Notes: generated by a model not told the origin, from the letters alone. DNA of 64,000 bases from Nymphaea colorata (GCF_008831285.2 NC_045141.1:10402106-10466105); one strand, 5' to 3'; counted from the stretch's first letter, positions 12,120 to 24,843 are shown. Numbers and translations are program-made.

Positions 12120-12760
12120 TATGATTACAGGTCCCTTTTCGATCCAAATCTAATTTCCTTGAATGAGAAGGTCCCAGATCGATGTTGAAGGTTGGATGAT
12201 GGATTAGATAGCTGCTTAGGCTTGAAATATGGATTGTACATCCAGATTTGGATTATAAAGCTGCGTCGAATTGAAAAGCGATGGGGAGCAATGATGTTGA
12301 GATATGATCCTTGGGCTCGATTCAAACATTTCAGTCTGAAATACTTCTTTTTATCTAGATTTTTTGTTTTTTGATCTAATCTAGACCTGTGGGCAATTTT
12401 GTGAATCTATTTTCCTATTTTGGGCCTGAGTTTGATTCTCCAGTCTATAAGAGTTTTTAACCTTTTTTTTATCTAGGGCATGATTTTGGATCGGTAGGTT
12501 GGAATTAGATTTGGATCTGGACCTGAGGTTCCAGTTTGGATCTGAACCTTTGAATTTGGATCTGAATTTGGCACTAAGGCTTAGTTTTAGATCTAGAGCT
12601 CAGTTTTAGATCCAGATTGGGATCTAGGGATCTATTTTTTTTATCTAAAGTTGGGATTTGGATCCAAATCTGGATCTAAGGCTTGGCTTTTGGATCTTGA
12701 CTTGGGAGTTTGGATTGGGTTTATATCTCGATTTGACATGGATTATCAGCCTAGATTGAG
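12120..12760. repeat. Degenerate TTGGATCTG repeat tract
   Basis: TTTGGATCTG, TTAGATCTAG and GGATCCAAATC-type words recur through the tract, most densely at 12500-12720. This resembles a decayed minisatellite rather than a gene. Confidence 0.7.
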
Positions 12761-13079
12761 GTAGGGCCTGGGTTGGAAGTTTACATTTAAATTCAGATGA
12801 GTTCCAAAATATAGTTGGTAACCAAATTAGAGGGTAATTGGATCAGAACTGCAATAAATTGAAGTATTTGGGACCCAAAATTGTTGAAAATAATTGTGAA
12901 AACGCTAGATATATATTAACCTTCAAAATTTGGGGGTAGTTACAGGTTCAGCCAATTTATTAGGATCCAGTAGAATGTCAATGGGGATCTATCAAGAGAA
13001 TATTAAGATTCTTAATAGCTACTGTTCGTTATGGTCTAATCTTCAAATTTCAAACCACCCAAGAACAAAGAAGTTCATA

Positions 13080-13430
13080 TGTGTAGTGATGCGGATGGGG
13101 CGGAATGCCCAAATGTTCGATCGATGGTCAACATTTATGCAGCCTTCTTGGGACTGAATTTTGTTGCAGGAAGTTCAAAGAAACAGCAAGTTGTTTCTCA
13201 GTCTAGCATAGAGGCTGATCGAACGTCATGCAGTGGCCAACATAGCAGATGATGCAACGTGGTAGACAGTTTTCTAGTTGAACTTGGAATAAGAACAAAA
13301 AAGTCTGCCATCCATATGGTGTGACAATGTGAGTGCAAAATATTTTCCAACTTTTTCATAAGCTCTCATGACTATCATGTTACTCGAAGCAAGCTTAACA
13401 TAGGAGCATCCTTATCGGCCGAGCACCTAA
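13080..13430 (+). pseudogene. Copia RNase H remnant
   Basis: Translating across breaks gives GSSKKQQVVSQSSIEAD (the SSKKQ...SSAEAE motif with the second Glu replaced by Asp), then VDSFLVELGI and a region positioned like the CDN and HARTKHI blocks, with stops and an indel. Only this part of pol is visible; no LTR is assignable. Confidence 0.75.
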
Positions 13431-13800
13431 GGGTTTGGTACCTCTTTCTTGGATAGAAAGAAAGTTGTGTGCACCATGGGCACGTTACGCACTAAAGGAT
13501 GGAAGGACATTTTGGTGATTTGTTTAAAAGAAACGTCCTTTACAATCCTTTTATTTTTGTCTTTATAAAAAGTTTTTTTCCTGTGTGAAGTAAGTGTATT
13601 TTAGTCATTAACCATAGTTGCGCACGAAAATTTATGCACCAGTATGGCGCATATAATCAGGTTTGCTATTTGAGGCTTCCCTTCTCAGTTTATTGGACAA
13701 CCCATGGCATGATGTAACTTCTTCAGTGACACACTGGACCTCAGTCTTGCCCCTTAGTTCTCTTTCAGCTGGTGGAAGAGGCAAAACCAGCTTTAATTCC
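13431..13800. other. Intergenic, no gene recognised
   Basis: Nothing supportable. Confidence 0.5.
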
Positions 13801-13804
13801 TAAC

Positions 13805-13985
13805 CACAATTATTGATGTTCGATGAGTCGAGCCAAATCTGGTTCACTCTTGACCTCTCTTAGTTAAACTCGGATCGAGCTCAACTCATCTAATAAACAA
13901 GTCGTGTTCGGGTTAAAGTTAAGTAAACGAGTGGAGTTCGAGCTTGGCAAGCTCAACTTACGTAAACTGAGTAAGATCAATAAGA
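13805..13985. mobile_element. Partial CTCGAG-type small element
   Basis: Shares the GAGTCGAGCC, CTCGGATCGAGCTCAACTC and AAACGAGTGGAGTTCGAGCT vocabulary with the elements at 51.95 and 57.12 kb. Its ends are not identifiable. Confidence 0.45.
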
Positions 13986-15861
13986 TAACATGTAAAAGAT
14001 TATTTAGAATATCATCACAACAATAAACAGCTACATCAGATTTCCTCCTTGCCAGAAAGTTCCAACTCTCAATTTCTAATTTGGCTGTTTCTACTCGTGT
14101 TCAAATTGACTTTTTTTTTTTTTTGAAATAATGGTCCGGCTAAGCTTCAGCCCAATCTTGGCCTGAGTTTAGCATCAGCAGTCTGAGTTCCAGCCAAATT
14201 CGAGGCAACAGATATAAGTATATCGTAACTTCTCTCTGCATATGCTTATATCTCATCTCATCTTGCTTACCAGTTGACCCCTACTTCCTGCTTTGTTTCT
14301 AGAGTTGCAAACATTTAAATGATATTTTCATTATTATTATTTTTTGGAGCTAGATTTGGTGGTTATATATGTTTGTGTTATTTTTAGTCTTATGTGAAAT
14401 AATTGCTTATTTGTGTGCTTTAACATATGTATGCTGGATTCCTGTCATTCCAGTAACATAGTGATCCAAATACTAGAATCTGTAAGTGATGGTCACATCA
14501 ACTGGATCAGTGATTTATTATCAGCTATAATATGTATGACCAATCACCAGGTTTGATTACTCGCATGAAGCAAGATACGAGCATCAGAAATGTATGTGCA
14601 GCATACTAAGTGCGTGACTGAATTTTTATACTCTTGCACAGGCCTGAATGTGACAAACAACATTTAGGAAGCACTTTGATAAAGGTGAGATCCATTTAAT
14701 TGATTAAAACACCAATAGAATATGTTACGAAACATTGCCAAAGGAAGCTCATTAATTCATTTTCTTTTGTTGCTATGACTTTCGATTGTTGATTTTTGGC
14801 TTTTGCCTTTATATTATTGGGTAAATCATTAAGCTATGTTCATGCATTGAGATATGGCACCCCTGACTATTAAAATTCCACAACATCTTACAAGATATTA
14901 TGTATCAAGCCAAAATTACTAGTAGTACTTTAGACGGACCAACAGTTACAATACACACCAGGGAAGGATGCACGGCGCCAGCAGGGGGCTTGGCCCCCTA
15001 CCCCCAAATTTAAAAAAAAATCAAAGATTGATATGTAATTTTCATAAATTTTAGTTTAACATATATAAAAAATTTGAAAAATTCTATTTTAGTCTCTATT
15101 AAAATTTTGGAACCATAGTTCGGTTCTGACACACACATTCTAACATATAGATCACTGATATGATTGTGCAAGTAATGTTGATCTTATTTTTCTTGTGGAT
15201 TAAATATTTGAGTACTGGTCATGCTATGAGTTGCCAAAGAAATGAAGTCAAATAATATGCTTTTTGGCTCCTTCAGTGTTACGTAGAAATTAAGCTCTCT
15301 TTTTGTGCAGTTTAACTGCTAACATGTATCTATGCATTTTGCTTTGTTTTTTTTTTGTGTGCTTTTGAATGGTTGAGTCAATTTTTGGCAAACATCACTG
15401 TGAATATCAGCATTAATTGCGACTCTCCTGATCTTTCTACATTGTACAGATTGATTTTGCTGGGGACCTAATCCCCAGCAAGCTGTTCATGCAACGTAAA
15501 TTCTGCTTTTGACTAGCAAGTAAACCAATCAAATGACAGAGCATTTCTTTCACTTCTGTTTTGAGAAATTTGGTGGTGATTCTGCCGTCGACTTCTGAAT
15601 GTTTGTTTCTTGGTCCTGATCTAGCAGCAGCGGGATGCATTACGTGCCTCAAATTAATCCTGAAGTTCTTTCTTGAATTCAAAAGTTCCAGCATAACCGA
15701 GAAACCATTTCTAAACGAGGTACTATGCATAAGCAACTACTTGGTTGAACGGTTAAATTTCCATAGAATAGATGCTTGATCCATGCAAATGCTAACGAAA
15801 TTCTGTTTTTATCTTAATTTTTAAATTTTGGAGATACATAAACGGTTGTCATGGATATTAC
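13986..15861. other. Intergenic, no gene recognised
   Basis: 14960-15110 resembles a decayed AGGGG...CCCC-type small element but cannot be bounded. Otherwise nothing supportable. Confidence 0.5.
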
Positions 15862-15868
15862 CAGTTGC

Positions 15869-15942
<74 letters not shown>

Positions 15943-15949
15943 GCAACTG
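15862..15949. repeat. Perfect 88-bp palindrome built on a (TA)n run
   Basis: CAGTTGCTTAA at 15862-15872 and its exact reverse complement TTAAGCAACTG at 15939-15949 flank a pure TA run, so the whole segment is self-complementary. Confidence 0.95.
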
Positions 15950-16885
15950 TTGATAGCCATGCCTGTCCAGTACGTGCATGAACAGGAGTTGAAGGTTTAC
16001 TGCTTTGGAAAGTGTTGGATTCACAGTTCTATGTCCAGCGGCACGGCAGTTTGCATGGAGCAGACTTTTTATTGGTGTAACCGGTACCTTATTTCCCTTT
16101 GCCACTTTTCAACTCTATTCAATTTCAAACCAAAGTTGTCAATTGTTAACTTGTGTTTTATATATCCAAAATTAGGTTTCTACCATAAACACGAATATCG
16201 TTTTTCTTTTTAAACAGTGAGGTCTTTCTATCTTATAATACGGTGAGCATGAAAAATAAAATACAAAAAAAGACAAAAAAAATATATGGCAACTTTTAAA
16301 AATTTTGAAAAAATTGAAAAAAATATGAAAAAGACAGGAAAACCACATTTTCCATTTTGGCATTTTTTCAAAAAAGATAATCGTTTTGCTGTTTTATTCA
16401 GTGGACTTAATTTTTGTGTTTTTTAATTGTTTTTTTTTTAAAGGATGCATTTTTATGATTATATTTACTACCTAGTTTTGGTTGTCATCTCTCACAACCT
16501 ATATGTAACTGGTTGTTGTCGTCAGTCATGAAATGTTTGCTGCTGCGTCGTTGCTTGATTAGTGTAACATGGTTGCTTCAAGTCTTCGCTAAATCAATTT
16601 GATCCAGCCACCTGTTTAAAAAGAAAATGTTTTTAGTTAGTTTTTTATACAGTTTATTTATTATTCAAAAAGAATATAATTTTTCATATTTTATGCTGAT
16701 TCACAAAGAAGTCATTTAAATCACCGGATCGGTGGACAACATGGAAGTTTGTAGGCAACTTCATCCACTCGTTTCAAAAGCTGATTTTCATAACGTTGTC
16801 ATCTGACCATGATAGCCAGCTGTATTGAGTGCCCATTTATTCAAAAATCGGATAGGAAATTAGTGGTTGATGAATGAGATTTTAT

Positions 16886-17008
16886 ATTTTATCACTCAAC
16901 AACTTCATTTATATGATGAGGATATTAAATGCCTGACGTATATAATGGCTATCTTCTAAACGGATGAGGGGCCATGGGATTTTATCACTCAACAACTTCA
17001 TTTATATT
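16886..17008. repeat. Direct repeat of about 29 bp
   Basis: ATTTTATCACTCAACAACTT plus CATTTATAT occurs at about 16887-16915 and again at 16980-17008. A further word, GATATTAAATGCCTGA, occurs at 16920 and 17731. Confidence 0.85.
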
Positions 17009-17538
17009 TCGCCTGTACTTAGGGTGGACAAAGGACAACCTTCAGATTGATCTACTAGTTCCCTTTTTAGTGATTGACACAATTAACTACTTACAGAAGG
17101 CAGTCGTGTGCAAAATAATCCGAGCATCATCATCATATATAGAAGAAAAACAATGTTCTATTGCATGCACGTCATCCCACAATCATATGGCAACAAAACT
17201 CACTCTAATTATATACTCATGTCCTCCTTGGGGGTAGTTTGGCAGCATGGATATTTTTTGAGTGTCCCACGAATCTACCCCAACAATTGGAGCAGGTTTG
17301 TAAAACAATAGTTCTAGCGTTCAGATGAACCTGTCTCAATCTTTGGGGCAAATTCATGGGACACTAATAAAGTGTTTCTACCAGCAAATGATCCCTTAAG
17401 TTATAATATACACCAAGCTTTTATAGGCTCCTCAAGAATATAGTTATGTCTTTGATCTATTAGAAAACCTAGTGGCAACTGACCTTATCATGAATCAATT
17501 CATATTTAACCCCATAAAAAAGTTTTACACTGACATGT

Positions 17539-17720
17539 CACTACAACAAAAAAAAAAATGTTATTAAGCACAATCAAAACCATGGCTAATACACCCAAAA
17601 ATCGTGGTTAAAGATGTTTTCAGCCATGGTCTTCCTCATGGCTACTTAACTAAAGTAGTTGTGGTAATAACCCTAGCGGCAACTGACCTTTTGCCATGGT
17701 TTTGACTGTGGCTGTTGCAT
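17539..17720 (+). mobile_element. CACTA-like terminus with subterminal CCATGG words
   Basis: CACTACAACAAAAA at 17539 is the classic plant CACTA/Spm end. It is followed by repeated ACCATGGCTAA, CCATGGTC, CATGGCTA and CCATGG words in both orientations, like CACTA subterminal repeats. The other end was not found. Confidence 0.55.
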
Positions 17721-18725
17721 CTAAGTAAATGGGATATTAAATGCCTGATGAGTATTTTACTTAGATTGACTCATTGAAGCCTTTGGCATTCAAGACGCTG
17801 CCAGAGTAGCTCACCGATAAATGCAGCTAACTCACTCAATATAAGTTGATTCTTTGGAGGTCTTTGTTGGGAAATTCTACTTAATCCTCCTCATATTTGG
17901 ATCCGAGATAAGGCTTAGGTCTGAGCCTGACTTTTATATATGATTGCATCTTTGCATAAATAAAAAAAATAAAAAATGTAAATTTCCTTTCAGAAAAAAT
18001 GAATTGAAGAATATAAAAATTAATGTACAATAAAAAGTTTCATAACTAGTAAGAAATATTGCATAAGGAAAGAATGACATTGAGTTTGACCACTGAATGG
18101 AAGCATTTAAGATACTGGAAATGCATGTCTCATCCATTTCGAGCCGATTCATCAATGATTAATTTCCTATCCTATTTTGAGTCAATGGACTCTCAGCATG
18201 TACAGCTAGCTAGCCATCGTGCTCTGATTGCGATGTGGGAAAAATCAGCTTTTGAATCGAGTGGATGAAGTTACTAAGCAACTTCCATGTGCTGGTCGAT
18301 CCCATGATCTAAATGATTTGGTTGTGAATCAGCACAAAATATGAAAATTATATTCTTTTGAAAAATAAGTAGACAACCTATAAATGAGAACAAAAAACAA
18401 TAATTTTTTTAAAAATGGATGGACTAGATCAAATTGATTTAGCATAGATTTGAACGAACCAGCCGATTCAAGCAATTTTTTGGAAAAAAAATGCCACACC
18501 AATGAAACGCTTTTTTCCAGTTTTTTTTTTCCTTTTCTTCATTTAAGACATTTTTTCATACTTTTTATTGCTAAACTGCTCATTTCCAACTTCTAATTTT
18601 TATTTGTTTCTCACATATTTATTTTTTTAAATTGCCTACCATTCATCTTTTTTTCCCCAAATTTTTTTAAGATTTACCATATTTTTCCCGTTTTCTTCAT
18701 GCTAACCATATTATACGATAGAAAA

Positions 18726-19058
18726 GCCTCGCCATTTAAAAGGGGGAAAGCATATCTGTGACTATGGTTGAAACGAGATTGTGATAGCTAGGGAAAAATG
18801 AAGTTCAATTGACAACTTTGATTTGGGATTGAATAGAGCTCAAAGTGGTAAAGGGAGACAAGAAAGAGTCTCATTGATGTAATTATCAGCAGCACCCCTC
18901 AATTTGGAAATATGAAGCAATGCGTTCCAAAGTAGTAAGACCGAGCCTTCTACTACTTGAAAAAAGAAAAGGACAAATTTTCTAGTAGAGAATCTATGCA
19001 TAAATTGAAGACCTTGAATTCATGCTCATGCATGTTCTGCATAACAAATTGGTCAGGC
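18726..19058. other. Upstream region of the receptor-kinase pseudogene
   Basis: The open frame extends back to 18957, but the segment before 19059 lacks a signal peptide, so 19059 is the preferred original start. No clear promoter element. Confidence 0.4.
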
Positions 19059-21700
19059 ATGGCAACCACCAGTTGGTCACCTCAGCTGCTCGTCTTTCTT
19101 TTGTGTTTCTCCTCCTTCACCTTGATTGTGGTTCTCGGCCAAAGGAAGGTGCCCTCCACCCTTGTTTCTTTGAGCAACATGACTGATCAATTTGCATTGC
19201 TGTCTTTCAAATCCCATGTCACTAAAGACACTTATAATGTGTTATCAAATTGGAATTCCAACATCTCTTTCTGTGATTGGAATGGAGTTTCATGTGGTCA
19301 TGGTTCACAAAGGGTAGTTGCTCTGAACCTCTCCGAAAAGGCACTTGAAGGTACTATCTCACCATACATCAGCAATCTCTCCTTCTTACGGGTTCTTGAT
19401 CTCTCGAACGACAGTTTCCATGGTCACCTTCTCATTGATTTTATTTGTCTCCCTCAGTTAAAAAATCTCTCTACAAGAAAAAACAATTTTGAGAGGTTGA
19501 TTCCACAAACAGTGAGCCATTGTCGAGGTCTCCAAATACTGTGACTACGAGAATCCCACAGTTTCTAGGCATTTTGTCGGAACACAAGCTCTTAAGCATT
19601 GGTGGTAATAGGCTCACTGGCACTATTCCAGTTGGTTTTGCTAATCTCACAAAACTGGAGTGGTTTAGTACCGGTCAAAGTCAGATACAGGGGAACATTC
19701 CTCCTGAGTTGGGAAGCCTAACCCACTTGATGGTCTTTAACATGTAAATGAACAATCTCACTGGTACACTGCCTGAGAGCTTGTTTAACCTATCCGCCCT
19801 TTGGGATTTGAGTTTCACGACCAATCAACTAACAGGGCATCTCCCAAAAGATGCTTGCCGCTTCCAACCCAATCTCGAACAACTCTATGTGGGTGCAAAA
19901 AATTTTGATGGCCCTCACCCGACTTCTCTTTCAAATGCTACAAGATTTCAAGTTCTTACTGCAGAAAGCAATAAATTTAGTGGTCCGATACCATTAGAAC
20001 TAGGTAGTCTATCACAACTCACATACCTTAACCTGGGGAAAAATATGTTGACCAATGTCCCTGGCAACCGTGAACTCTCCATTCTCACATCCTTCACCAG
20101 GTGTCGGATGCTAGAGGAAGTTTATCTATCAAAAAACCTTTGGAGTGGCATTCTTCCTACCTCTGTTGGAAACATGACAACCACCTTGTCGAAATTTGAC
20201 CTTTCCTCTAATCAGATTGAAGTACTATCCCATTATCCCTAGCCAACTTGACCAAGTTAATTGCCTTAGGTTTGAGTTCCAACAAAATAAAAGGGCACCT
20301 TCCACCAAATATAGGACAAATGCACACCTTACAGGTGTTGTTTCTCTATGACAATGCATTAGAAGGCCCAATCCCACTATCAATCTACCAGTTGGTCCGC
20401 AAGTATACTTCTAATATTGGACACAACATGCTAATTGGGTCAATTTCAAGCTCTATAAACAATCTCACTAGTTTGCAAAGGCTGTATCTAAGCACAAACA
20501 AATTGTCATCAACACTACTGCCTGGTCTTTGTGAGTTGAAGGACTTGTGGGAGCTATACTTGTAGGACAACTCCTTCACTGGTCACCTGCCTTTGGGTCT
20601 CGTGTTTTACCATTATGAATCACATGGATATCTCTGCAAACAAGTTGAGTGGAGAGTTGCCTGCAACATTATCAAAGCTCCAAATGCTAGAGTATTTGAA
20701 TCTCTCTCGTAACACATTTGATGGTCACATTCCTGAACAACTTGATCACATGCTAAACCTTGACACTATTGACCTTTCCATAACATGATTTCCGGTTTGA
20801 TACCAAAATCATTGGAGGAGCCTCAACACATCCTGGTCTTGGACTTGTCTTTCAGTCTATTGGAAGGAGAGATTCCAAGTGGTGGAAAGTTGGCAAACCT
20901 TTATGCCGAGTCATTCCTAGGGAACTATGCACTATGTGGAGTTCCAAAATTTCATGCCCCATTGTGCTTAGACAAAACAGAGAGACAAAGTAAGAGCAAT
21001 GCAGCTAAAGTCATTGCTGCTTGTGCAACTGGAGGCTCAGCACTTTTGTTCATTGTCTGCACACTCATTGGTATCTCATGCTATTAAAAGAGGGGGTTGT
21101 CGAAGCGTCCTGACGACCTTGAAAGATTACGAGGAATTACACTCCCAGTGATTTCTTACCGAGAGCTATTGCATGCAATGAGCAATTTCAGTGATGCAAA
21201 CTTTCTTGGGAGTGGAAGCTTTGGCTCAGTGTATAAAGGAATTCTAGCAGATGGAACAACAGTGGCTGTTAAGGTCCTTAACAAAAATTTGTTATTTGAA
21301 GGCGCATCTAAAAGTTTTGATATCGAGTGTACTATCATGCGCCAAATCAGGCACCGAAACCTCGTTAAAGTCATTATGTCTTGCTCTAGTGGAGATTTCA
21401 AGGCTTTAGTTCTCCAATACATGCCCCTTGGGAGCCTAGAAGTCTGTCTACATTCTGGTGGCCATCACTTGAATCTCTTTCAGAGATTGGATATCATGAT
21501 TGGTGTGGCTTGTGCTCTAGAATATCTTCACCGTGGTTCCTCGGAGACTATAGTTCATTGTGATCTGAAGCAAAGTAATGTGCTTCTAGATGAGAACATG
21601 ACAGCATACATCAGCGATTTTGGCATTGCAAAGATTCTAGTTGGTCTGAATTCTTCTACTCTTACAGCCACTCTCGGAACCACCGGATACATTGCACCTG
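19059..21700 (+). pseudogene. LRR receptor-like kinase pseudogene (class XII, EFR/Xa21/FLS2-like), exon 1 only
   Basis: Original role would be a plasma-membrane pattern-recognition receptor. From the ATG at 19059 a signal peptide is seen (LLVFLLCFSSFTLIVVL), then an LRR N-terminal cap (DQFALLSFKSHV...CDWNGVSC), many 24-residue LRRs with the LxxNxLxGxIP pattern, a cysteine cap (LCGVPKFHAPLC), a membrane segment (about 21000-21085) and a kinase domain. The kinase has a glycine loop GSGSFGSVYKG, VAVK lysine, HCDLK in place of HRD (non-RD, as in immune receptors) and DFG. Breaks: frameshift near 19540, TAA at 19745, frameshift near 20240, TAG at 20563, compensating frameshifts near 20600 and 20780, TAA at 21085. 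It stops at 21700 after GTTGYIAP, where GTACGT forms an intron donor at the position of the conserved class XII intron; the second exon is not found. Confidence 0.9.
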
Positions 21701-21983
21701 GTACGTACTATCTCTTATATTTTTGTCTTTTTATAAATTTTGTGTCTCTCGAGGTGTGAGTATAATTGCCTGAATCGTTTCTTGAGTCAACCTAGCCTGG
21801 CTTTGAGTTCTTAAATGTGTGTGCGCATTTGTTGACGCACACTCTTTCGCTTCAATAATGCTCTCACAGAGAAAGTGGAAGAGAAGTTGGGATCGCATGG
21901 GAGGGGCTGGAGAGGTGATGAGGTGAGATAAAGAGAGACAAAGAGAGAGTGGGTGGGTTTGCCAGTCCTAGTCGACTGTCTTT
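21701..21983 (+). other. Probable residual intron of the receptor-kinase pseudogene
   Basis: Starts GTACGTACT directly after a phase-1 codon split and is T-rich, as expected for a plant intron. No acceptor followed by the missing kinase C-lobe is visible before the microsatellite at 21984, so the intron is truncated. Confidence 0.55.
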
Positions 21984-21987
21984 CTCA

Positions 21988-22051
<64 letters not shown>
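21984..22051. repeat. (CT)n(TA)n compound microsatellite
   Basis: About 24 bases of CT followed by about 44 bases of TA with one interruption. It lies between the truncated receptor-kinase intron and the truncated copia integrase, so it probably marks the rearrangement junction. Confidence 0.9.
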
Positions 22052-24830
22052 GTTTATTCATTTATTTTTTTATATTGAAATCAGGTGACTAAGCCGAGTT
22101 AAGCAAGAAAATGTTTCAGATTTGAACCTCATCAAGCAGACCCAAGTAGATCGTGTAAAATGATCTACTATGGGGAGGAAATAATGTGCTTCCATGTGTT
22201 ACAGCATGGCATATCCTTCCCAAATATCACAATGAATCAAGTCGAAAGGATCACTTGCTCTACTAGTACTAGTTGGAAATGGCAAACGAGTGAACTTAGC
22301 TTTAAGACATACATCACAAAGAGAATCATGCTTGGAAATAGAAATGTTTCCATTCAACAAAAAAGTCTTATCAAATGAAGGTTGTCCAAGTCTCATATGC
22401 CATAAGGAGTTGTCTTATTACTAGGGGAAGCAAGCAAAGCATGTGAAGTAGACAAAAGAAGAAGATGGTAAAGTCCACTGCTTAAGTTACCCACACCAAT
22501 CGGCTTCCTCAACAAAAGGTCCTGGAAAGCACAACAGATTGAGAAAAAGACAGCAATACAATTAGTGGTCTTGGTAAGCTTTGGAATTGACCGTAAATTG
22601 TATTTAAAATCATGAATATATAGGACATCAGTAAGCTGAATATTGGCTGAAAGACAAATTGTTCCAGTAATAGAAACTAGTATTTGATGTCCATTTGGTA
22701 GGTTGATCACATGATGGTTTGGTAGAGTTTTTATATTAGATAGTAAATGAAAATGAGCTATCATGTGGTCTGAGGTTCCGGTGTCAATACCCCAAGGAAA
22801 ATGAGTTGTGAATGTTTTCCTGCTAGATTTGCAGCAGCCAGTGAAATATCAACATTCAATTGACTAACCTATTCTTCAGTAAGTTGTGACGAAAGAGCAC
22901 TGACCTTTACGTTGTTTGTCGATATTCCTCCCTATCATGCCTTTTCAATTTTAGAAGAATCACAAGTTGAACCTACAGCCTTAGGATAATTTGGAGGATA
23001 ACTGTGAAGCACGTAACAGCGATATTTTATAGGCCCGAGCATTTCATAATAATCACATTTTGGTCAAGGACAATTGCGAGTAGCATTAGACATCCTTACA
23101 TGATTCTTTTTGGTATATGATGCAGGAGAAGACTGCGCTGCAAGTGCTCTATTATTGGAGTCAGACATTTTAGGTGTGAAGAGACATTGAGTCTCTTCTT
23201 GAAGCAGCATAGGATAGACCCTATTAATGTTGGGTAGAGGGTCGATAGCAAGAATCTGACTACGAAGAGTGCTAAAACTTTCATTCAACCCCATTAAAAA
23301 CTGATAAATTTTCTCATAACCTTGACATGAATGAAACTCTTTGAATGCACCAGAAGTACATGCAGACACAGTTGAATAAGATCCAAGTTCATCTCAAAAG
23401 GTTTTGAGTGTAGTATAGTGGACAACCAATAATGTTGTTCTTGTCATCAATCAGATATCATCTTCTTCAATTGATAAATACGAGTAGTGTTACCTTGAGA
23501 GAAACGTTCTTGAAGATCAATCCAAACTTCGTAAGCTTCACTAGCATAGAAGACGATGTTCGCTATCTCCTTGGACAATGAATTAAGAAGCCATGATAGA
23601 ACCACGTCATTACAGCAAACCCATGCCATATAGTCTGAATTAGTGGTTGCTGGTTTTGGAATAGAACCATCAACAAATCCGAACTTGCACCAACATTATC
23701 AAAATGGTGCAAGAGAAAAGGTGACTCATTCTGATCACCAGAAATATGAGTCCGATCAACAAGAAGAGTTTGTCGCCATGGTGGGAATACTGGCAAAGAA
23801 GAATTATAAGAAGCATGGTGAACATGCGGTTCTCTCCCACCAATAACAGTCACATGCGCCTGAAGGGGTATTTCCGGCACTTTGAAAGCGTCGGCACTTG
23901 TTCAAATAGCGGCACACGCCGGCAGGATTCGTTGAGTTCGGCTGACACGATTGCGTGAAGTGTAGCAGGACATGCGAATCTAGGTGAAGCATGGCACTCT
24001 GAGACACCGTGACCGAAGACTCAACGGGGACCGAAGAACACAGCGGAATATTCGATTGAGATTTTGCCGGAATCGATGGGTGCACCCGAGTTCCTCTTCT
24101 ATGCCGAAAAATTCAAAAAAAATACTAGCAGACTTCAAATTGTGATTTTTCCCTCGTTTCTGATCGGTTTTTGATCAGTAAGGGCTCGATTTGTTCGGAA
24201 TCTTATTGGCTATCTTATCAGATGATCAAAAACATGCTTTGGCCTTAGAATTGGTCAGATTTAATGCTGCAATCAGTCTCCATTGGAAAGGAAGAAGAAC
24301 ACGTCCTAATCAAATTGCAGTCGATTTAATGAGTAAATCTTTGAAGTTTAACTGCGGAAAAACTCACCGTCCAAGGATCAATCATCCGGGATTGATCCAC
24401 CATTGGTTTGCATAAATTAATCCTTGAATTTGGATCAGAAATTGCCAGAATGTCTTACGGTTCGCCGCATTTTGAAACAGAGATATATTTGATCAGAATC
24501 TCATTGGATTTGTTCAGACGAATAGATTTCCCAAGAGATGATCATCTGGGGGAACAAGGTTCGTTCTGGATGAAGTAGATCACGGGTGCGACAGGGAACT
24601 CAACAACAATGCATGGAAAGGCGGCAGAACAGGTGGCGGTTGGAAGTAAGGAATGACGGCTGATAGAGGACTATTTTGGCGACAATAATCGACCCAACAG
24701 AACTGCAATGCGACGAGGGGATCCACCTAAGTTGGTACCAGCGGTAAAAATGAGGCCGAAAAAACATGAACACTTCTAGCAAGATCCCTCCTTAATGCTC
24801 CAAACTTCTCACTACTCTTATCTCTGAATA

Positions 24831-24843
24831 CTCTCTGATACCA
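24831..24843 (-). other. Primer-binding site, initiator tRNA-Met type
   Basis: The minus strand reads TGGTATCAGAGAG immediately after the LTR CA end, the standard plant copia primer-binding site with one late mismatch. Confidence 0.8.

Larger units (their letters stand above)
16225..18725. repeat. Long inverted repeat (possible foldback/MULE-like element)
   Basis: The left arm is about 16225-16870 and the right arm about 18140-18725, inverted. Shared blocks include GCTAAATCAATTTGAT, AAAAGAATATAAT.TTTTCATATTTT.TGCTGATTCACAA, CAACTTCATCCACTCG and AAT.GGATAGGAAATTA. Arms are diverged, especially in the outer AT-rich part. The roughly 1.27-kb loop holds a CACTA-like end and short direct repeats. 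No transposase is seen. Confidence 0.7.

Noticed and set aside
15851-16213. ORFs with long Ile-Tyr runs at 226-264, 15851-16213 and 26184-26663
   Set aside because: They translate (TA)n microsatellites. The downstream part of the 26184 ORF is real copia gag, annotated separately.
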